Source: Pelagimonas phthalicica
GTDB lineage: Bacteria > Pseudomonadota > Alphaproteobacteria > Rhodobacterales > Rhodobacteraceae
Assembly: GCF_004364805.1 (NCBI RefSeq)
Contig: NZ_SOAP01000003.1
Location: 434,001-498,000, forward strand
DNA: 64,000 nt
Direction of reading: 5' to 3'
Shown piece after piece: positions 33,514 through 43,048 of this stretch. The translations under genes were made by a program, and so were the position numbers. Each line of letters begins with the position of its first letter. Position 1 is the first letter of the stretch. The notes under the pieces were generated by a model. That model made no database searches. It had not been told where the DNA came from and saw nothing but the letters and a program-made list of their open reading frames with translations.

Positions 33514-35487
33514 ATGAGCCTGCCCCCCGGATTTCTCGACGAATTGCGCAATCGCACCAGCCTTGCCCAGGTGGCAGGGCGCAAACTGATGTGGGATCAG
33601 CGCAAGTCCAATCAGGGCAAGGGTGACCTTTGGGCTCCGTGCCCCTTTCACCATGAAAAAACAGCGTCTTTTCATGTGGATGACCGTAAAGGGTATTATT
33701 ACTGCTTTGGCTGTCACGCCAAGGGGGATGCGATTTCCTTTGTGCGGGAAACCGAGAATGTGAGCTTTATGGAGGCGATCGAAATTCTGGCGACCGAGGC
33801 CGGGATGGAGATGCCCAAAGCCGATCCGCGCGCCAAGGAAAAGGCCGACCGCCGCACGATCCTGAGCGATGTGATGGAGCAGGCGGTGCAGTTTTTCCGC
33901 CTGCAGCTGAAGGCCGGGGCCGGGGGCGAGGCGCGGGGTTATTTGAACAAGCGCGGGCTGAGCCAGGACGCTTTGGACCGGTTTGAGATTGGCTTTGCCC
34001 CGGCGGGCTGGGAAAATCTGCGCGAACATCTCAAGGCCAAGGGGATTGGCGAGGACCTGATGCTGGCTTGCGGGCTGGTCAAGAAATCCGACAAGGGGCG
34101 CGCGCCTTATGATGTGTTTCGCAACCGCATCATGTTCCCGATCCGCGATGCACGCGGCAAGGCGATTGCCTTTGGCGGGCGGGCGATGGACCCGGATGAT
34201 CACGCCAAATACCTGAACAGCCCCGAGACGGAACTGTTTGATAAGTCGCGCAATCTTTACAATATGCGCGCCGCGCGCGAGGCGGCGGGGCGCGGCCAGC
34301 CCTTGGTGGTGGCAGAGGGCTATATGGATGTGATCGCCCTGTCCGAGGCTGGTTTTGGCGCGGCGGTGGCCCCGCTTGGCACCGCTGTAACCGAGCCGCA
34401 AATGCACCTTATGTGGCGCATGTCGCCCGAGCCGTTGATTGCGCTGGACGGGGATAAAGCGGGTCTGCGCGCTGCCTACCGGGTGATCGACCTGGCCCTG
34501 CCGCTGCTTGAGGCGGGCAAAGGGCTGCGCTTTGCCATCATGCCCGAGGGCAAGGACCCGGATGACCTGGTGCGCTCTGGCGGGCCGGAGGCGGTGCAAA
34601 AGGTTCTGGACGAGGCTATGCCGATGGTGCGGCTGCTGTGGCAGAATGAGACCGAGGGCAAGGTCTTTGACAGTCCCGAGCGCAAGGCGGCGCTGGACAA
34701 GCAATTGCGCGCTCGGATTTCCAAGATCCAGGACCCGGATCTGCGCCGCCATTATGGCGATGAGATCAAAGACCTGCGCTATGATCTGTTCCGAGCTGGG
34801 CGCGGAGGCCGAGGTGAGGCCCCACAAGGCGGCAAAAGCCGGTCAAACTGGTCACCCCGGCGCGATTGGAAAGCCCCGCCACCGCCCACACCGGGCGCCA
34901 AGGCCTCGCTCTTGGCGGCGGCGCAGGAGGATATCGAGGCGTCTTTGCGCGAAACCGTCATTCTGGCGGCCATCGTCACAGCGCCCGAAATCGCCGAAGA
35001 GTTTGATACGCAGCTGGAGATGATGACCTGCCGCGATCCCGATCACGCCCTGATCCGGGATGTAATTCTGCGCAATATCGGCAATGAATCTGTCCTGCGG
35101 GATCGGGTTGAGGGGGCAATCGGGCCTGAGGCCCTTGAAACCTTGCTAAAGGCGCGCCATGTGGCAGTTGTGCCTTGCATCCGCAGCCCCGGAAACCCCG
35201 ATATGGCCCGACAGACGGTGGCCGAAGAACTGGCAAAGCTGGACGCGTTGCACGGATGGCACGCAGAATTGGCCGAAGCGCAAGAAGATCTGGTGGATCA
35301 GGCTGATGAGGCCTTGACCTGGCGACTTGCCGAAGCAGCTAAAGTACGTGCGCAAGCCGGAAAACAAGGTGAAGAGAACAGTGCCGATTACGATGTTGGC
35401 CCCAATGGCGCTCCGATCGACAAGGAAGAACGCAGTGCGCTTGATTCGCTGCTATCGACCATTCGATTCGATAAAGGGCGGGGCTGA
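33514..35487 (+). CDS. dnaG: DNA primase
   Basis: Makes RNA primers at the replication fork. 657 residues. An N-terminal CHC2 zinc-binding domain has Cys43, His46, Cys64 and Cys67 (CPFHH then CFGC). The core RNA polymerase/Toprim domain (about 180-380) contains VAEGYMDVIAL and ALDGDKAGLRAA. The C-terminal helicase-interaction region follows a Gly/Pro-rich linker (about 430-465). ATG 33514 gives the standard start MSLPPGFLDELRNR; the longer open frame upstream covers the hairpin. dnaG followed by rpoD is the conserved macromolecular-synthesis order, here without rpsU. Confidence 0.97.
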   Translation: MSLPPGFLDELRNRTSLAQVAGRKLMWDQRKSNQGKGDLWAPCPFHHEKTASFHVDDRKGYYYCFGCHAKGDAISFVRETENVSFMEAIEILATEAGMEMPKADPRAKEKADRRTILSDVMEQAVQFFRLQLKAGAGGEARGYLNKRGLSQDALDRFEIGFAPAGWENLREHLKAKGIGEDLMLACGLVKKSDKGRAPYDVFRNRIMFPIRDARGKAIAFGGRAMDPDDHAKYLNSPETELFDKSRNLYNMRAAREAAGRGQPLVVAEGYMDVIALSEAGFGAAVAPLGTAVTEPQMHLMWRMSPEPLIALDGDKAGLRAAYRVIDLALPLLEAGKGLRFAIMPEGKDPDDLVRSGGPEAVQKVLDEAMPMVRLLWQNETEGKVFDSPERKAALDKQLRARISKIQDPDLRRHYGDEIKDLRYDLFRAGRGGRGEAPQGGKSRSNWSPRRDWKAPPPPTPGAKASLLAAAQEDIEASLRETVILAAIVTAPEIAEEFDTQLEMMTCRDPDHALIRDVILRNIGNESVLRDRVEGAIGPEALETLLKARHVAVVPCIRSPGNPDMARQTVAEELAKLDALHGWHAELAEAQEDLVDQADEALTWRLAEAAKVRAQAGKQGEENSADYDVGPNGAPIDKEERSALDSLLSTIRFDKGRG

Positions 35488-35603
35488 GTTGTCTTTGGTG
35501 AGGAAACAGTAAAGAAATAGGGGTAGACGGGTGTGCGAATCGCTTTAACGCGCTATTGATTCGCGCTAAACGAATCGCCAGCCCTTCCGATCAGGAGACG
35601 TTC

Positions 35604-37592
35604 ATGGCCGCCAAGGACAACGAAGACGCCAAATCCGAGCGCAATGAAGAGGATGTCAGCCTCGACATGAGCCAGGCTGCGGTCAAGAAGATGATCGCAG
35701 AAGCGCGCGAGCGTGGTTACATCACCTATGACCAGCTCAACCAGGTGCTGCCGCCCGATCAGGTTAGTTCGGACCAGATCGAAGATGTGATGTCTATGCT
35801 GTCCGAAATGGGCATCCAGGTCACCGAAGACGACGAAGAGCCGGAAGAAGAGGATAAGGGATCGACCGATCTGGTCGAAACCAAAAAGCCCGGCGAAGTC
35901 ACGCTGGCCTCAGGCACGCAGGAAAAATTGGATCGTACCGACGATCCGGTGCGCATGTATCTGCGCGAAATGGGCAGTGTTGAACTGCTCAGCCGCGAGG
36001 GTGAGATTGCGATTGCTAAACGTATCGAGGCCGGTCGCAACACCATGATTGCCGGGCTCTGCGAAAGCCCGCTGACCTTTCAGGCGATCACCATCTGGCG
36101 CGAGGAACTTCTGTCCGAAGATATTCTGCTGCGCGATGTGATCGATCTTGAAACCACCTTTTCTGGCCAGATGAACGAAGATGGCGAGATTGACGAACCG
36201 GTGGTGGCCCCGGCAGCGGGTGGTGAGGCTCCCAAGCCCAAAGAAGAGACACAAGAGCTCGACGCTGATGGCAACCCGATTGCCAAAGACGACGACGATG
36301 ATGACGATGACGAACAGGCCAACATGTCCTTGGCCGCGATGGAAACCGCGCTCAAGCCGACCGTGCTCGAGACGCTGGACCGCATCGCGCAGGATTACGA
36401 AGAACTGGCCGAAATGCAGGACAGCCGGATTTCGGCGACCCTGAACGAGGATGACAGCTTTGGTGCCGCTGATGAGGCCCGTTACCAAAAGCTGCGTTCC
36501 GAGATTGTTGAACTGGTGAACGAGCTTCACCTGCATAACAACCGTATCGAGGCGCTGATTGACCAGCTTTACGGCATCAACAAGCGCATCATGTCCATCG
36601 ACAGTGCCATGGTGAAACTGGCGGATCAGGCGCGCATCAACCGCCGTGAATTCGTCGAAGAATACCGTGGGCACGAGCTTGATCCGAACTGGATGGAGCG
36701 TATGGCCGAAAAGCCCGGTCGTGGCTGGCAGATGTTCATCGAACGCTCGACCGACAAGGTCGAAGGTCTGCGCAACGATATGGCCCAGGTCGGTCAATAT
36801 GTTGGTCTGGACATCTCTGAATTCCGCCGCATCGTGCAGCAGGTTCAGAAAGGCGAAAAAGAAGCCCGTCAGGCCAAGAAAGAAATGGTCGAGGCGAACC
36901 TGCGTCTGGTTATCTCGATCGCCAAGAAATACACCAACCGCGGCTTGCAATTCCTGGACCTCATTCAGGAAGGCAACATTGGTCTGATGAAGGCGGTTGA
37001 TAAGTTCGAATATCGCCGCGGCTACAAATTCTCGACCTATGCGACCTGGTGGATCCGTCAGGCGATCACCCGCTCGATTGCCGATCAGGCGCGTACCATC
37101 CGTATTCCGGTGCATATGATCGAAACGATCAACAAGTTGGTGCGCACCGGTCGTCAGATGCTGCACGAGATTGGTCGCGAACCGACGCCAGAGGAATTGG
37201 CAGAAAAGCTGCAAATGCCGCTGGAAAAGGTCCGCAAGGTGATGAAAATCGCCAAGGAACCGATTTCGCTGGAAACCCCGATTGGCGACGAAGAAGACAG
37301 CCAACTGGGCGATTTCATCGAGGACAAGAATGCCGTGCTGCCTTTGGACAGCGCTATTCAGGAAAACCTCAAAGAAACCACGACCCGCGTGCTGTCCTCG
37401 CTCACCCCGCGTGAGGAACGTGTTTTGCGGATGCGTTTCGGCATCGGCATGAACACCGACCACACGCTGGAAGAGGTCGGCCAGCAGTTCAGCGTGACCC
37501 GCGAACGGATCCGTCAGATCGAGGCGAAGGCGCTGCGCAAGCTCAAGCACCCATCGCGCTCGCGCAAGCTGCGCAGCTTCCTGGATCAGTAA
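35604..37592 (+). CDS. rpoD: RNA polymerase primary sigma factor (sigma-70)
   Basis: 662-residue housekeeping sigma factor. Region 1.1 lies in the first ~90 residues, followed by region 1.2 ([17 protein letters not shown]). A long non-conserved region includes an acidic Asp run (DDDDDDDDE near 232). Region 2 is seen as [25 protein letters not shown] and [10 protein letters not shown], and region 4 as [26 protein letters not shown] 35604 with AGGAG six bases upstream is chosen; the open frame extends 16 codons further. Together with dnaG it is a reliable chromosomal marker. Confidence 0.97.
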   Translation: MAAKDNEDAKSERNEEDVSLDMSQAAVKKMIAEARERGYITYDQLNQVLPPDQVSSDQIEDVMSMLSEMGIQVTEDDEEPEEEDKGSTDLVETKKPGEVTLASGTQEKLDRTDDPVRMYLREMGSVELLSREGEIAIAKRIEAGRNTMIAGLCESPLTFQAITIWREELLSEDILLRDVIDLETTFSGQMNEDGEIDEPVVAPAAGGEAPKPKEETQELDADGNPIAKDDDDDDDDEQANMSLAAMETALKPTVLETLDRIAQDYEELAEMQDSRISATLNEDDSFGAADEARYQKLRSEIVELVNELHLHNNRIEALIDQLYGINKRIMSIDSAMVKLADQARINRREFVEEYRGHELDPNWMERMAEKPGRGWQMFIERSTDKVEGLRNDMAQVGQYVGLDISEFRRIVQQVQKGEKEARQAKKEMVEANLRLVISIAKKYTNRGLQFLDLIQEGNIGLMKAVDKFEYRRGYKFSTYATWWIRQAITRSIADQARTIRIPVHMIETINKLVRTGRQMLHEIGREPTPEELAEKLQMPLEKVRKVMKIAKEPISLETPIGDEEDSQLGDFIEDKNAVLPLDSAIQENLKETTTRVLSSLTPREERVLRMRFGIGMNTDHTLEEVGQQFSVTRERIRQIEAKALRKLKHPSRSRKLRSFLDQ

Positions 37593-37595
37593 GCC

Positions 37596-37874
37596 ATGTC
37601 TTGGCTTTCAAAACTCTTTGGCGGCGGTTCAAAACCTGAACCCGCCGTCGAAACCATCGACTATAACGGCTTTCGCATCACACCGACGCCAGTCAATGAG
37701 GGCGGCCAATATCGTATTGGCGCGCGGATCGAGCTGGATGTGGATGGCGAAACCAAGACCCATGATCTGATCCGCGCCGACATGATCCGCGATCTGGATG
37801 AATGCAAAGAGGCCTCGATCCGCAAGGCTCAGCAGATGATCGACCAGATGGGCAAGAACCTGTTTAATTTTTGA
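37596..37874 (+). CDS. HlyU-family protein
   Basis: 92 residues; begins MSWLSKLFGGG and contains the TIDYNGFRITPTP and GQYRIGARIELDVDGE stretches that mark the small HlyU family (PF10115). Some members are described as transcriptional activators, but this family has no clear helix-turn-helix here, so the name should not be read as proven function. It follows rpoD by three bases, implying co-transcription. Confidence 0.75.
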   Translation: MSWLSKLFGGGSKPEPAVETIDYNGFRITPTPVNEGGQYRIGARIELDVDGETKTHDLIRADMIRDLDECKEASIRKAQQMIDQMGKNLFNF

Positions 37875-38017
37875 GTGGGTCTTTTTGCGACGCGATGAAA
37901 TAGTAAGCGCGGCGTGGCTTGATTTGTGAATTTTTGATTAATTCAATCGGCGCACCCTCATAAAGTCGCGCGATGTAGAGTAGATTTACTCAAAATATAC
38001 TTTTCAGACCTCCACAG

Positions 38018-38046
38018 CGTTTCCAACGTAAACTGGAAACGTTTTA
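38018..38046 (+). terminator. Hairpin with T-run after the rpoD-hlyU unit
   Basis: CGTTTCCA (38018-38025) pairs with TGGAAACG (38034-38041) across ACGTAAAC, followed by TTTTAG. It lies 16 bases before the start of the next small gene, inside a 187-base A/T-rich gap. Confidence 0.65.
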
Positions 38047-38061
38047 GATTTCGGGGCAATT

Positions 38062-38319
38062 ATGTCCATTCGCGTCTTTCATTGCAAAAGTTGCGGCCAC
38101 CATATGCGCCTGTTCGGGGGGCGATGCGGGTATTGTCGTGACAGGAAGCTACTTCACCAACGGGTCATCAGTTATGTTTTGGCTGTGCTCATCATGGCTG
38201 CCGCCGGGATCTACGTTTGGGTTGTGACGCAATCTGACAACCAAATCGCAGCCCCTGAACATCAAACCGAAACCGTCACCCTCTTTGATATCGTTCACGA
38301 GACTTTGAAGCTGAACTAG
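38062..38319 (+). CDS. Small membrane protein with N-terminal zinc ribbon
   Basis: 85 residues: CKSCGHHMRLFGGRCGYCRD at about 8-27 gives two CxxC pairs (CKSC and CGYC), enough for one zinc ribbon. One membrane helix (about 35-55) and a short polar C-terminus follow. ATG 38062 has GGGGC upstream but no strong ribosome site. Coding is supported by the motif structure, not by a known family. It is probably monocistronic. Confidence 0.55.
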   Translation: MSIRVFHCKSCGHHMRLFGGRCGYCRDRKLLHQRVISYVLAVLIMAAAGIYVWVVTQSDNQIAAPEHQTETVTLFDIVHETLKLN

Positions 38320-38398
38320 GCGCACATCACCTCTGCGCGCGTGCGCATTGTTGTTTGCAAAGCGGCTCCCATCTGTTGTTCATAAACGGAGCCCTTCC

Positions 38399-38593
38399 AT
38401 GAAACACTTGATCCTTACCACTCTCCTCCTCACCGCTCCCCTGGCCGCACAGGCGCATCACGGGCCGGATCTGACAACCGCTGACCTGCTGGGGGCGACA
38501 CCTGTCTCCTTTGCGGTGCCACAGCCCAGCCCGGCCCCGGCGCTGAGCCAGACGACCCCGGTCGCAAAGCCGGTTCTGACCGCAGGCAGTTAA
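38399..38593 (+). CDS. Small secreted peptide of unknown function
   Basis: 64 residues with a good signal peptide (MKHLILTTLLLTAPLAAQA, cleavage after AQA near 19). The mature peptide of about 45 residues begins HHGPDLT and is rich in Pro, Ala and Thr. The His-His start could bind a metal. GGAG (38388-38391) lies upstream of ATG 38399. It is separated from yjbQ by 60 bases. No family recognised; short length keeps confidence moderate. Confidence 0.5.
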   Translation: MKHLILTTLLLTAPLAAQAHHGPDLTTADLLGATPVSFAVPQPSPAPALSQTTPVAKPVLTAGS

Positions 38594-38653
38594 ACGCCTT
38601 GCGCTTAACCAGAGCGCAAGCAAGATAGGCGGGCCATTTTCAGGAGCCCGCCC

Positions 38654-39061
38654 ATGCAAACCCGTTTCACGGTCACCACTCACGGACCCGGACTGTATGA
38701 ATTCACCGATCAGGTGACGTCTTGGGTATCTGGAACGGGTTTGCTCACGCTCTTTGTCAGGCACACCTCGGCCAGCCTGTTGATCCAGGAAAATGCCGAT
38801 CCCGAAGTGCAGACAGACCTGCAAAACTTCTTTCATCGCCTCGTACCACCGACAACCGACCCGTCGATGTCTTACCTGACCCATACCTATGAAGGTCCTG
38901 ATGACATGCCCGCCCATATCAAGGCGGCCATGATGCCGGTGTCTTTGTCGATCCCGGTCACCAACGGCGCGCTGGCGCTTGGGACCTGGCAGGGGATTTA
39001 TCTGTTTGAGCATCGGAACGCCCCGCATCACCGCGAAATTATTGCCCATCTCGGCACCTAA
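38654..39061 (+). CDS. yjbQ: YjbQ family protein (UPF0047)
   Basis: 135 residues, full length for the family. The core LLTLFVRHTSASLLIQENADPEV and the GTWQGIYLFEHRN segment near the C-terminus are characteristic; the conserved His and Glu/Asp may bind a metal. Family members are annotated as secondary thiamine-phosphate synthase because E. coli YjbQ can replace ThiE weakly; the physiological role is uncertain. It appears monocistronic, with CAGGAG seven bases before the ATG. Confidence 0.9.
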   Translation: MQTRFTVTTHGPGLYEFTDQVTSWVSGTGLLTLFVRHTSASLLIQENADPEVQTDLQNFFHRLVPPTTDPSMSYLTHTYEGPDDMPAHIKAAMMPVSLSIPVTNGALALGTWQGIYLFEHRNAPHHREIIAHLGT

Positions 39062-39305
39062 TCGGTTGTCAGGGGGAAATTTCACGGCTTTTCCCCGTTT
39101 TTTCGTCCTCATCATCTAGCGGCTGCATTTCCCCCCTACCCAAATTGTGGAGGCTGGCCTATAGTGGCTGTGGATAAGTGGGGCAAACCCCATGCCAAAC
39201 AGCGCGGTGTAGCAGTTTCGCGGCTTTTTCAGCCGGGCGCGCGATCAAAAAAGAAAAGGGGGTGCGGGCAAGCACCCTGAGGCAGAGAAGAACGAGGGGG
39301 ACGCC

Positions 39306-39773
39306 ATGCGCTGCCCATTTTGTGGAAATATCGATACGCAAGTGAAAGATTCCCGGCCTGCCGAGGATCACGTCTCAATCCGGCGTCGGCGCTATTGCCC
39401 GGCCTGCGGGGGGCGCTTTACCACTTATGAACGCGTGCAGTTGCGCGACCTGGTTGTGATCAAATCCAATGGCCGGCGCGAAGATTTTGATCGGGACAAG
39501 CTGGAACGCTCGATCCGTATCTCGCTGCAAAAACGCCCGATCGAGCCGGATCGCATTGATCAGATGATCTCGGGCATTGTCAGGCGGCTGGAAAGCATGG
39601 GCGAGACTGACATTCCCTCGACCCAGATTGGCGAAATTGTCATGGAGACGCTGGCGCGGATCGACACAGTTGCATATGTCCGTTTTGCGAGCGTTTACAA
39701 GAACTTCCAAGCGGCGGATGATTTCGACAAGTTCGTGTCTGAGCTGCGCCCCGAAGTCCCCGGAGACAAGTGA
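39306..39773 (+). CDS. nrdR: Transcriptional repressor NrdR
   Basis: Senses ATP/dATP and represses ribonucleotide reductase genes. 155 residues with a zinc ribbon (Cys3, Cys6, Cys31, Cys34) and an ATP-cone domain from about residue 49 ([28 protein letters not shown]). Length is standard. It is followed after eight bases by ribD, a conserved neighbour pair in many bacteria. NrdR boxes were not found in this window, as expected since no nrd genes are here. The 244-base gap upstream holds no gene I can support. Confidence 0.96.
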   Translation: MRCPFCGNIDTQVKDSRPAEDHVSIRRRRYCPACGGRFTTYERVQLRDLVVIKSNGRREDFDRDKLERSIRISLQKRPIEPDRIDQMISGIVRRLESMGETDIPSTQIGEIVMETLARIDTVAYVRFASVYKNFQAADDFDKFVSELRPEVPGDK

Positions 39774-39781
39774 GACCGTAA

Positions 39782-40885
39782 GTGATCGATGAAGATCAAC
39801 GCCACATGGCCCATGCGCTGAGCCTGGGCCGTCGCGGGATGGGCAAGTGTTGGCCCAATCCATCTGTTGGCTGTGTGATCGTCAAAGACGGCCGCATCGT
39901 TGGGCGTGGTGTGACCGCGCCGGGGGGGCGGCCTCATGCGGAACCTCAGGCCCTGGCCATGGCGGGCCCTCTGGCCAAGGGGGCCATGGCTTATGTCACG
40001 CTAGAGCCCTGTTCCCATTACGGAAAAACACCACCTTGTTGTGACGCCTTGATCGAAGCCGGGGTCGCGCGCGTTGTGGCGGCTTTGGCTGACAGCGACC
40101 CTCGGGTGTCAGGGCAGGGGTTTGAACGGCTGCGCCAAAACGGGGTTGAGGTCACAACCGGCATTCTGGCCCAAGAGGCGATGCATGATCTAGCGGGTTT
40201 CTTTCTCAAGGTCGAACAGGGGCGACCTTGGGTGACGTTGAAACTGGCAATGAGCCTGGACGGGCGCATTGCCACGGCAACGGGTGAAAGTCAGTGGATC
40301 ACCGGACCAGCCGCACGTCGCGCCGTGCATGCGCTGCGCAACAGCCATGACGCGGTGATGGTTGGCGGTGGAACCGCCCGCGCTGATAATCCGGCCTTGA
40401 CGGTGCGCGACATGGGGGCGGTCCAGCAACCGGTCCGCGTTGTTGTGTCCCGTCGTCTCGATATGCCTCTGATGTCAAATCTGGCCCAGACGGCCAAAGA
40501 AGTGCCCGTTTGGCTCTGTCACGGCCCCGATTTGCGCCCAGAGACGCGGGATGCCTGGACGGGGCTTGGGGCCAAGCTGTTCCCGTGCCACCTATCACAG
40601 GGGCGCGTTGATCCGCATTCGGTCTTGCAGGCCTTGGGGCAGGCGGGTTTGACCCGCGTTTTCTGCGAAGGTGGCGGGCAGTTGGCCGCGTCTCTTCTCG
40701 TGGCGGACCTCGTTGATGAGCTTCAGGTCTTTTCCGCAGGCATGGCTTTGGGGGCCGAAGGGCAGCCCGGTTTGGGGGCCTTGGGGGTTGATCGACTGGC
40801 CGATGCGCCGCGATTTGAGCTTGTGGATGTCACGGTGGATGGACGGGATGTGCGCCACGTGTGGCGCCGCAACGCAGCAATCTGA
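39782..40885 (+). CDS. ribD: Bifunctional riboflavin biosynthesis deaminase/reductase
   Basis: Deaminates and then reduces the pyrimidine intermediate in riboflavin synthesis. 367 residues: deaminase zinc site HAE (52-54) with Cys77 and Cys86 in EPCSHYGKTPPC; reductase domain from about residue 145 (WVTLKLAMSLDGRIATATGESQWITG) ending in a GGGQLAASL loop. GTG 39782 is taken as the start because relatives begin about 10 residues before the ALSLGRRG helix; ATG 39806 would cut into that region. Normally ribE follows; here three capsule genes on the other strand intervene. Confidence 0.95.
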   Translation: MIDEDQRHMAHALSLGRRGMGKCWPNPSVGCVIVKDGRIVGRGVTAPGGRPHAEPQALAMAGPLAKGAMAYVTLEPCSHYGKTPPCCDALIEAGVARVVAALADSDPRVSGQGFERLRQNGVEVTTGILAQEAMHDLAGFFLKVEQGRPWVTLKLAMSLDGRIATATGESQWITGPAARRAVHALRNSHDAVMVGGGTARADNPALTVRDMGAVQQPVRVVVSRRLDMPLMSNLAQTAKEVPVWLCHGPDLRPETRDAWTGLGAKLFPCHLSQGRVDPHSVLQALGQAGLTRVFCEGGGQLAASLLVADLVDELQVFSAGMALGAEGQPGLGALGVDRLADAPRFELVDVTVDGRDVRHVWRRNAAI

Positions 40886-41012
40886 AAAGGTGTATATTTC
40901 CCTAGGGTTAGGTCCGGGGTTTGACCTATTCAGATCCGGTTGATTTGACCTGTGGAAAACTTGGAAAAATCAAAGCTTGTCAGGCAGTAGCTGTGAAAGC
41001 TTTAACACTACA

Positions 41013-43034
41013 TTAACGCCGCCATAGATTGGCATGGCTTGCCAGTCGTCCTTGCAGCTTTGACAAGCTGCGGTTGATCACTCCGGGGGAGGGCAAAGGC
41101 CCGTTGGCCAGCCTGTCGACCACGGTTTCAACAGGGCAGGCCTGCCCGGTGACCGGGTCGAAATAGCGCGGATAATCGATCAAAACGGCGTGCGCCAAGG
41201 CGGTCAGGTCTGGCCGTGGCCCTTGCAAACGGCGCGCGGGAACCTTGCCCAGATCCCGTGTCAGGCCCCAGCCCGCGTAAAACGGCGCGCCAAAGGTGAC
41301 AACGCGGCATTTCCTCAGCAGCGCTTCGAAACCGGTCAAGGAGGTCATCGTCCAGACCTCATCAACCGATTGCAGTACTTCGGAAATATCGCAGTTTTCC
41401 AAAACCTTATCCGCCCAGGTTAAGGGGGCGTTTACTTGCCCCTTGCGCAACCCGGCCTGCACATCCGGGTGCGGTTTCCACAGGATCACCGCATCAGGAT
41501 TGGCCGCCCGCGTGCGTTTCAACAACTCTTCATTGCTTTGAAACCCAGGGCTTCCGGTCAGGATCGACGCATCGTCCTCAACCTGCCCAGGGACAAGAAT
41601 GCGATGACCGGGCGGCAATGTGGGCATGTCTCCGGATAGGTTGTATTTGGACAAGCCTTTGTCGGTAAGCCTGTGGATTAACCGCTCGGATCGTTCGATT
41701 TGGTCAGGTCGCAGCCCTTTGGCGGCGGTCTGGATCAGGGTCTCCAATTGCGAGGGTTTTGTTGGATTATAATAAATCCCGGCGTCATCCAGCACCAAAG
41801 ACAGAGGTGGAACCAACTCCGCCCCCAATCCGCGCGAACGCAGGAAACCATCCTCGACCCGCGTGACATCTCCCTCAGCCTTGTTGGCCCAGCACATGGC
41901 GCGGTGACCGGATTTTTGCGTGAGGGTTTCGACCTTTGCGGGATCATCTTCAAACAAAACGGGGCGGTGAGCGCCAAAGAATTTCTGCAACGGGCGCCGT
42001 TTCCACAGCCGCATGCCGCTGGCAACCCAGCCCTTGTGATCTTCGCGCCAGGCGCGCGTTGTGGCCTCAAGCGCGCCAAGCGCGTCTTCGAACAGACCGT
42101 TTTCACCGGAATAGGGGTTGAACCAGGTCGGATAGAGGATCATCGCCGCCGCGAACAATTGTGCGCGCGATAGCGGGCGACGGCGGCGGGCAAAGACCTC
42201 TTCGTCATCGCTCAGCCCCCAACCAGCATAGAACGGCCCGCCAAACACGCGCGGCTTATGCCCGGCAATGATCGCCTCGAACCCCATTTGAGAACTCAGC
42301 GTATAGACTCGCGTTGCGCCTTCCAGCAGTTGCCAGGGTGAAAGCGGTGTGTCGCAAATCTCGATCAACCCGGTGGCGTCCGCGCTGCGGTAATGGCCGC
42401 CGCGAAAGCCCGCCTGTGTCTCGGGGTGGGTCTTGATCACAATGCGCGCACCGGGGTTTTCCTCTTGCGCGACAAAGAGCATTTCCAGAAAGCGTGCGCG
42501 ATCCCCTTGGCTTGCGGTGACAGAGGCGTCGCCTTCGGTCTGATCGACCACCAGCACATAGCCGGGCTTGGGGGCGGGCACATCCAAGTCTTGCGCGCTG
42601 TATTTGGACAGATGCGCACTTTGCATCCGCGCCATGCCCGCGCGCGCCCGCGCCATCAGCGCCCCGTCATCCAGCGGATGCGTCTTGAGCAAAGTTTCCA
42701 GATCGGAAGGGCGCGAGGGATCAAAATGCAAACCCGTCTCGTCAATCATCAGCCCCAATGGCGGCTCACCCGCGCGGCCGGGATGCAGCGAGCGCAAGAA
42801 AGCGTCTTCGATGCGAAGGATCGGGCAATCATACCGCGCGGCAATCGCTTCGCCACGATGCGCAGTCGGGGATTGCCCCCAAACGCCCACCAAATCGCCG
42901 CTTTTGGGCAGGCCCAAGGACAGACGAAACCCCGCCCCGCGCAACATGCGCCGAACCCGGGATTGGGTCAGAAACCCGCCATTATAGACGAAAAGACGCC
43001 GGGGAGATGTCTGCCCGGCGCCTTGATTTTCCAT
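41013..43034 (-). CDS. kpsC: Capsule polysaccharide beta-Kdo transferase (KpsC family, two-domain)
   Basis: Builds the beta-Kdo linker on phosphatidylglycerol to which group 2 capsules are attached, at the cytoplasmic membrane face. 673 residues with an internal duplication: FGGPFYAGWGLSDDEEVFARRR in the first half recurs as FGAPFYAGWGLTRDLGKVPARR in the second, the hallmark of dual-domain KpsC. The start at 43034 is chosen because the next upstream codons read through the previous gene's end; no strong ribosome site is visible. It is the last gene of the minus-strand trio with an export lipoprotein and kpsS. Confidence 0.88.
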   Translation of the reverse strand: MENQGAGQTSPRRLFVYNGGFLTQSRVRRMLRGAGFRLSLGLPKSGDLVGVWGQSPTAHRGEAIAARYDCPILRIEDAFLRSLHPGRAGEPPLGLMIDETGLHFDPSRPSDLETLLKTHPLDDGALMARARAGMARMQSAHLSKYSAQDLDVPAPKPGYVLVVDQTEGDASVTASQGDRARFLEMLFVAQEENPGARIVIKTHPETQAGFRGGHYRSADATGLIEICDTPLSPWQLLEGATRVYTLSSQMGFEAIIAGHKPRVFGGPFYAGWGLSDDEEVFARRRRPLSRAQLFAAAMILYPTWFNPYSGENGLFEDALGALEATTRAWREDHKGWVASGMRLWKRRPLQKFFGAHRPVLFEDDPAKVETLTQKSGHRAMCWANKAEGDVTRVEDGFLRSRGLGAELVPPLSLVLDDAGIYYNPTKPSQLETLIQTAAKGLRPDQIERSERLIHRLTDKGLSKYNLSGDMPTLPPGHRILVPGQVEDDASILTGSPGFQSNEELLKRTRAANPDAVILWKPHPDVQAGLRKGQVNAPLTWADKVLENCDISEVLQSVDEVWTMTSLTGFEALLRKCRVVTFGAPFYAGWGLTRDLGKVPARRLQGPRPDLTALAHAVLIDYPRYFDPVTGQACPVETVVDRLANGPLPSPGVINRSLSKLQGRLASHANLWRR

Positions 43035-43048
43035 ATGCGCCAAAGCGC

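Noticed and set aside
37596-37874. Naming the small gene after rpoD as a proven haemolysin activator
   Set aside because: Only the HlyU family fold is supported; no haemolysin genes are near and no DNA-binding motif is evident.
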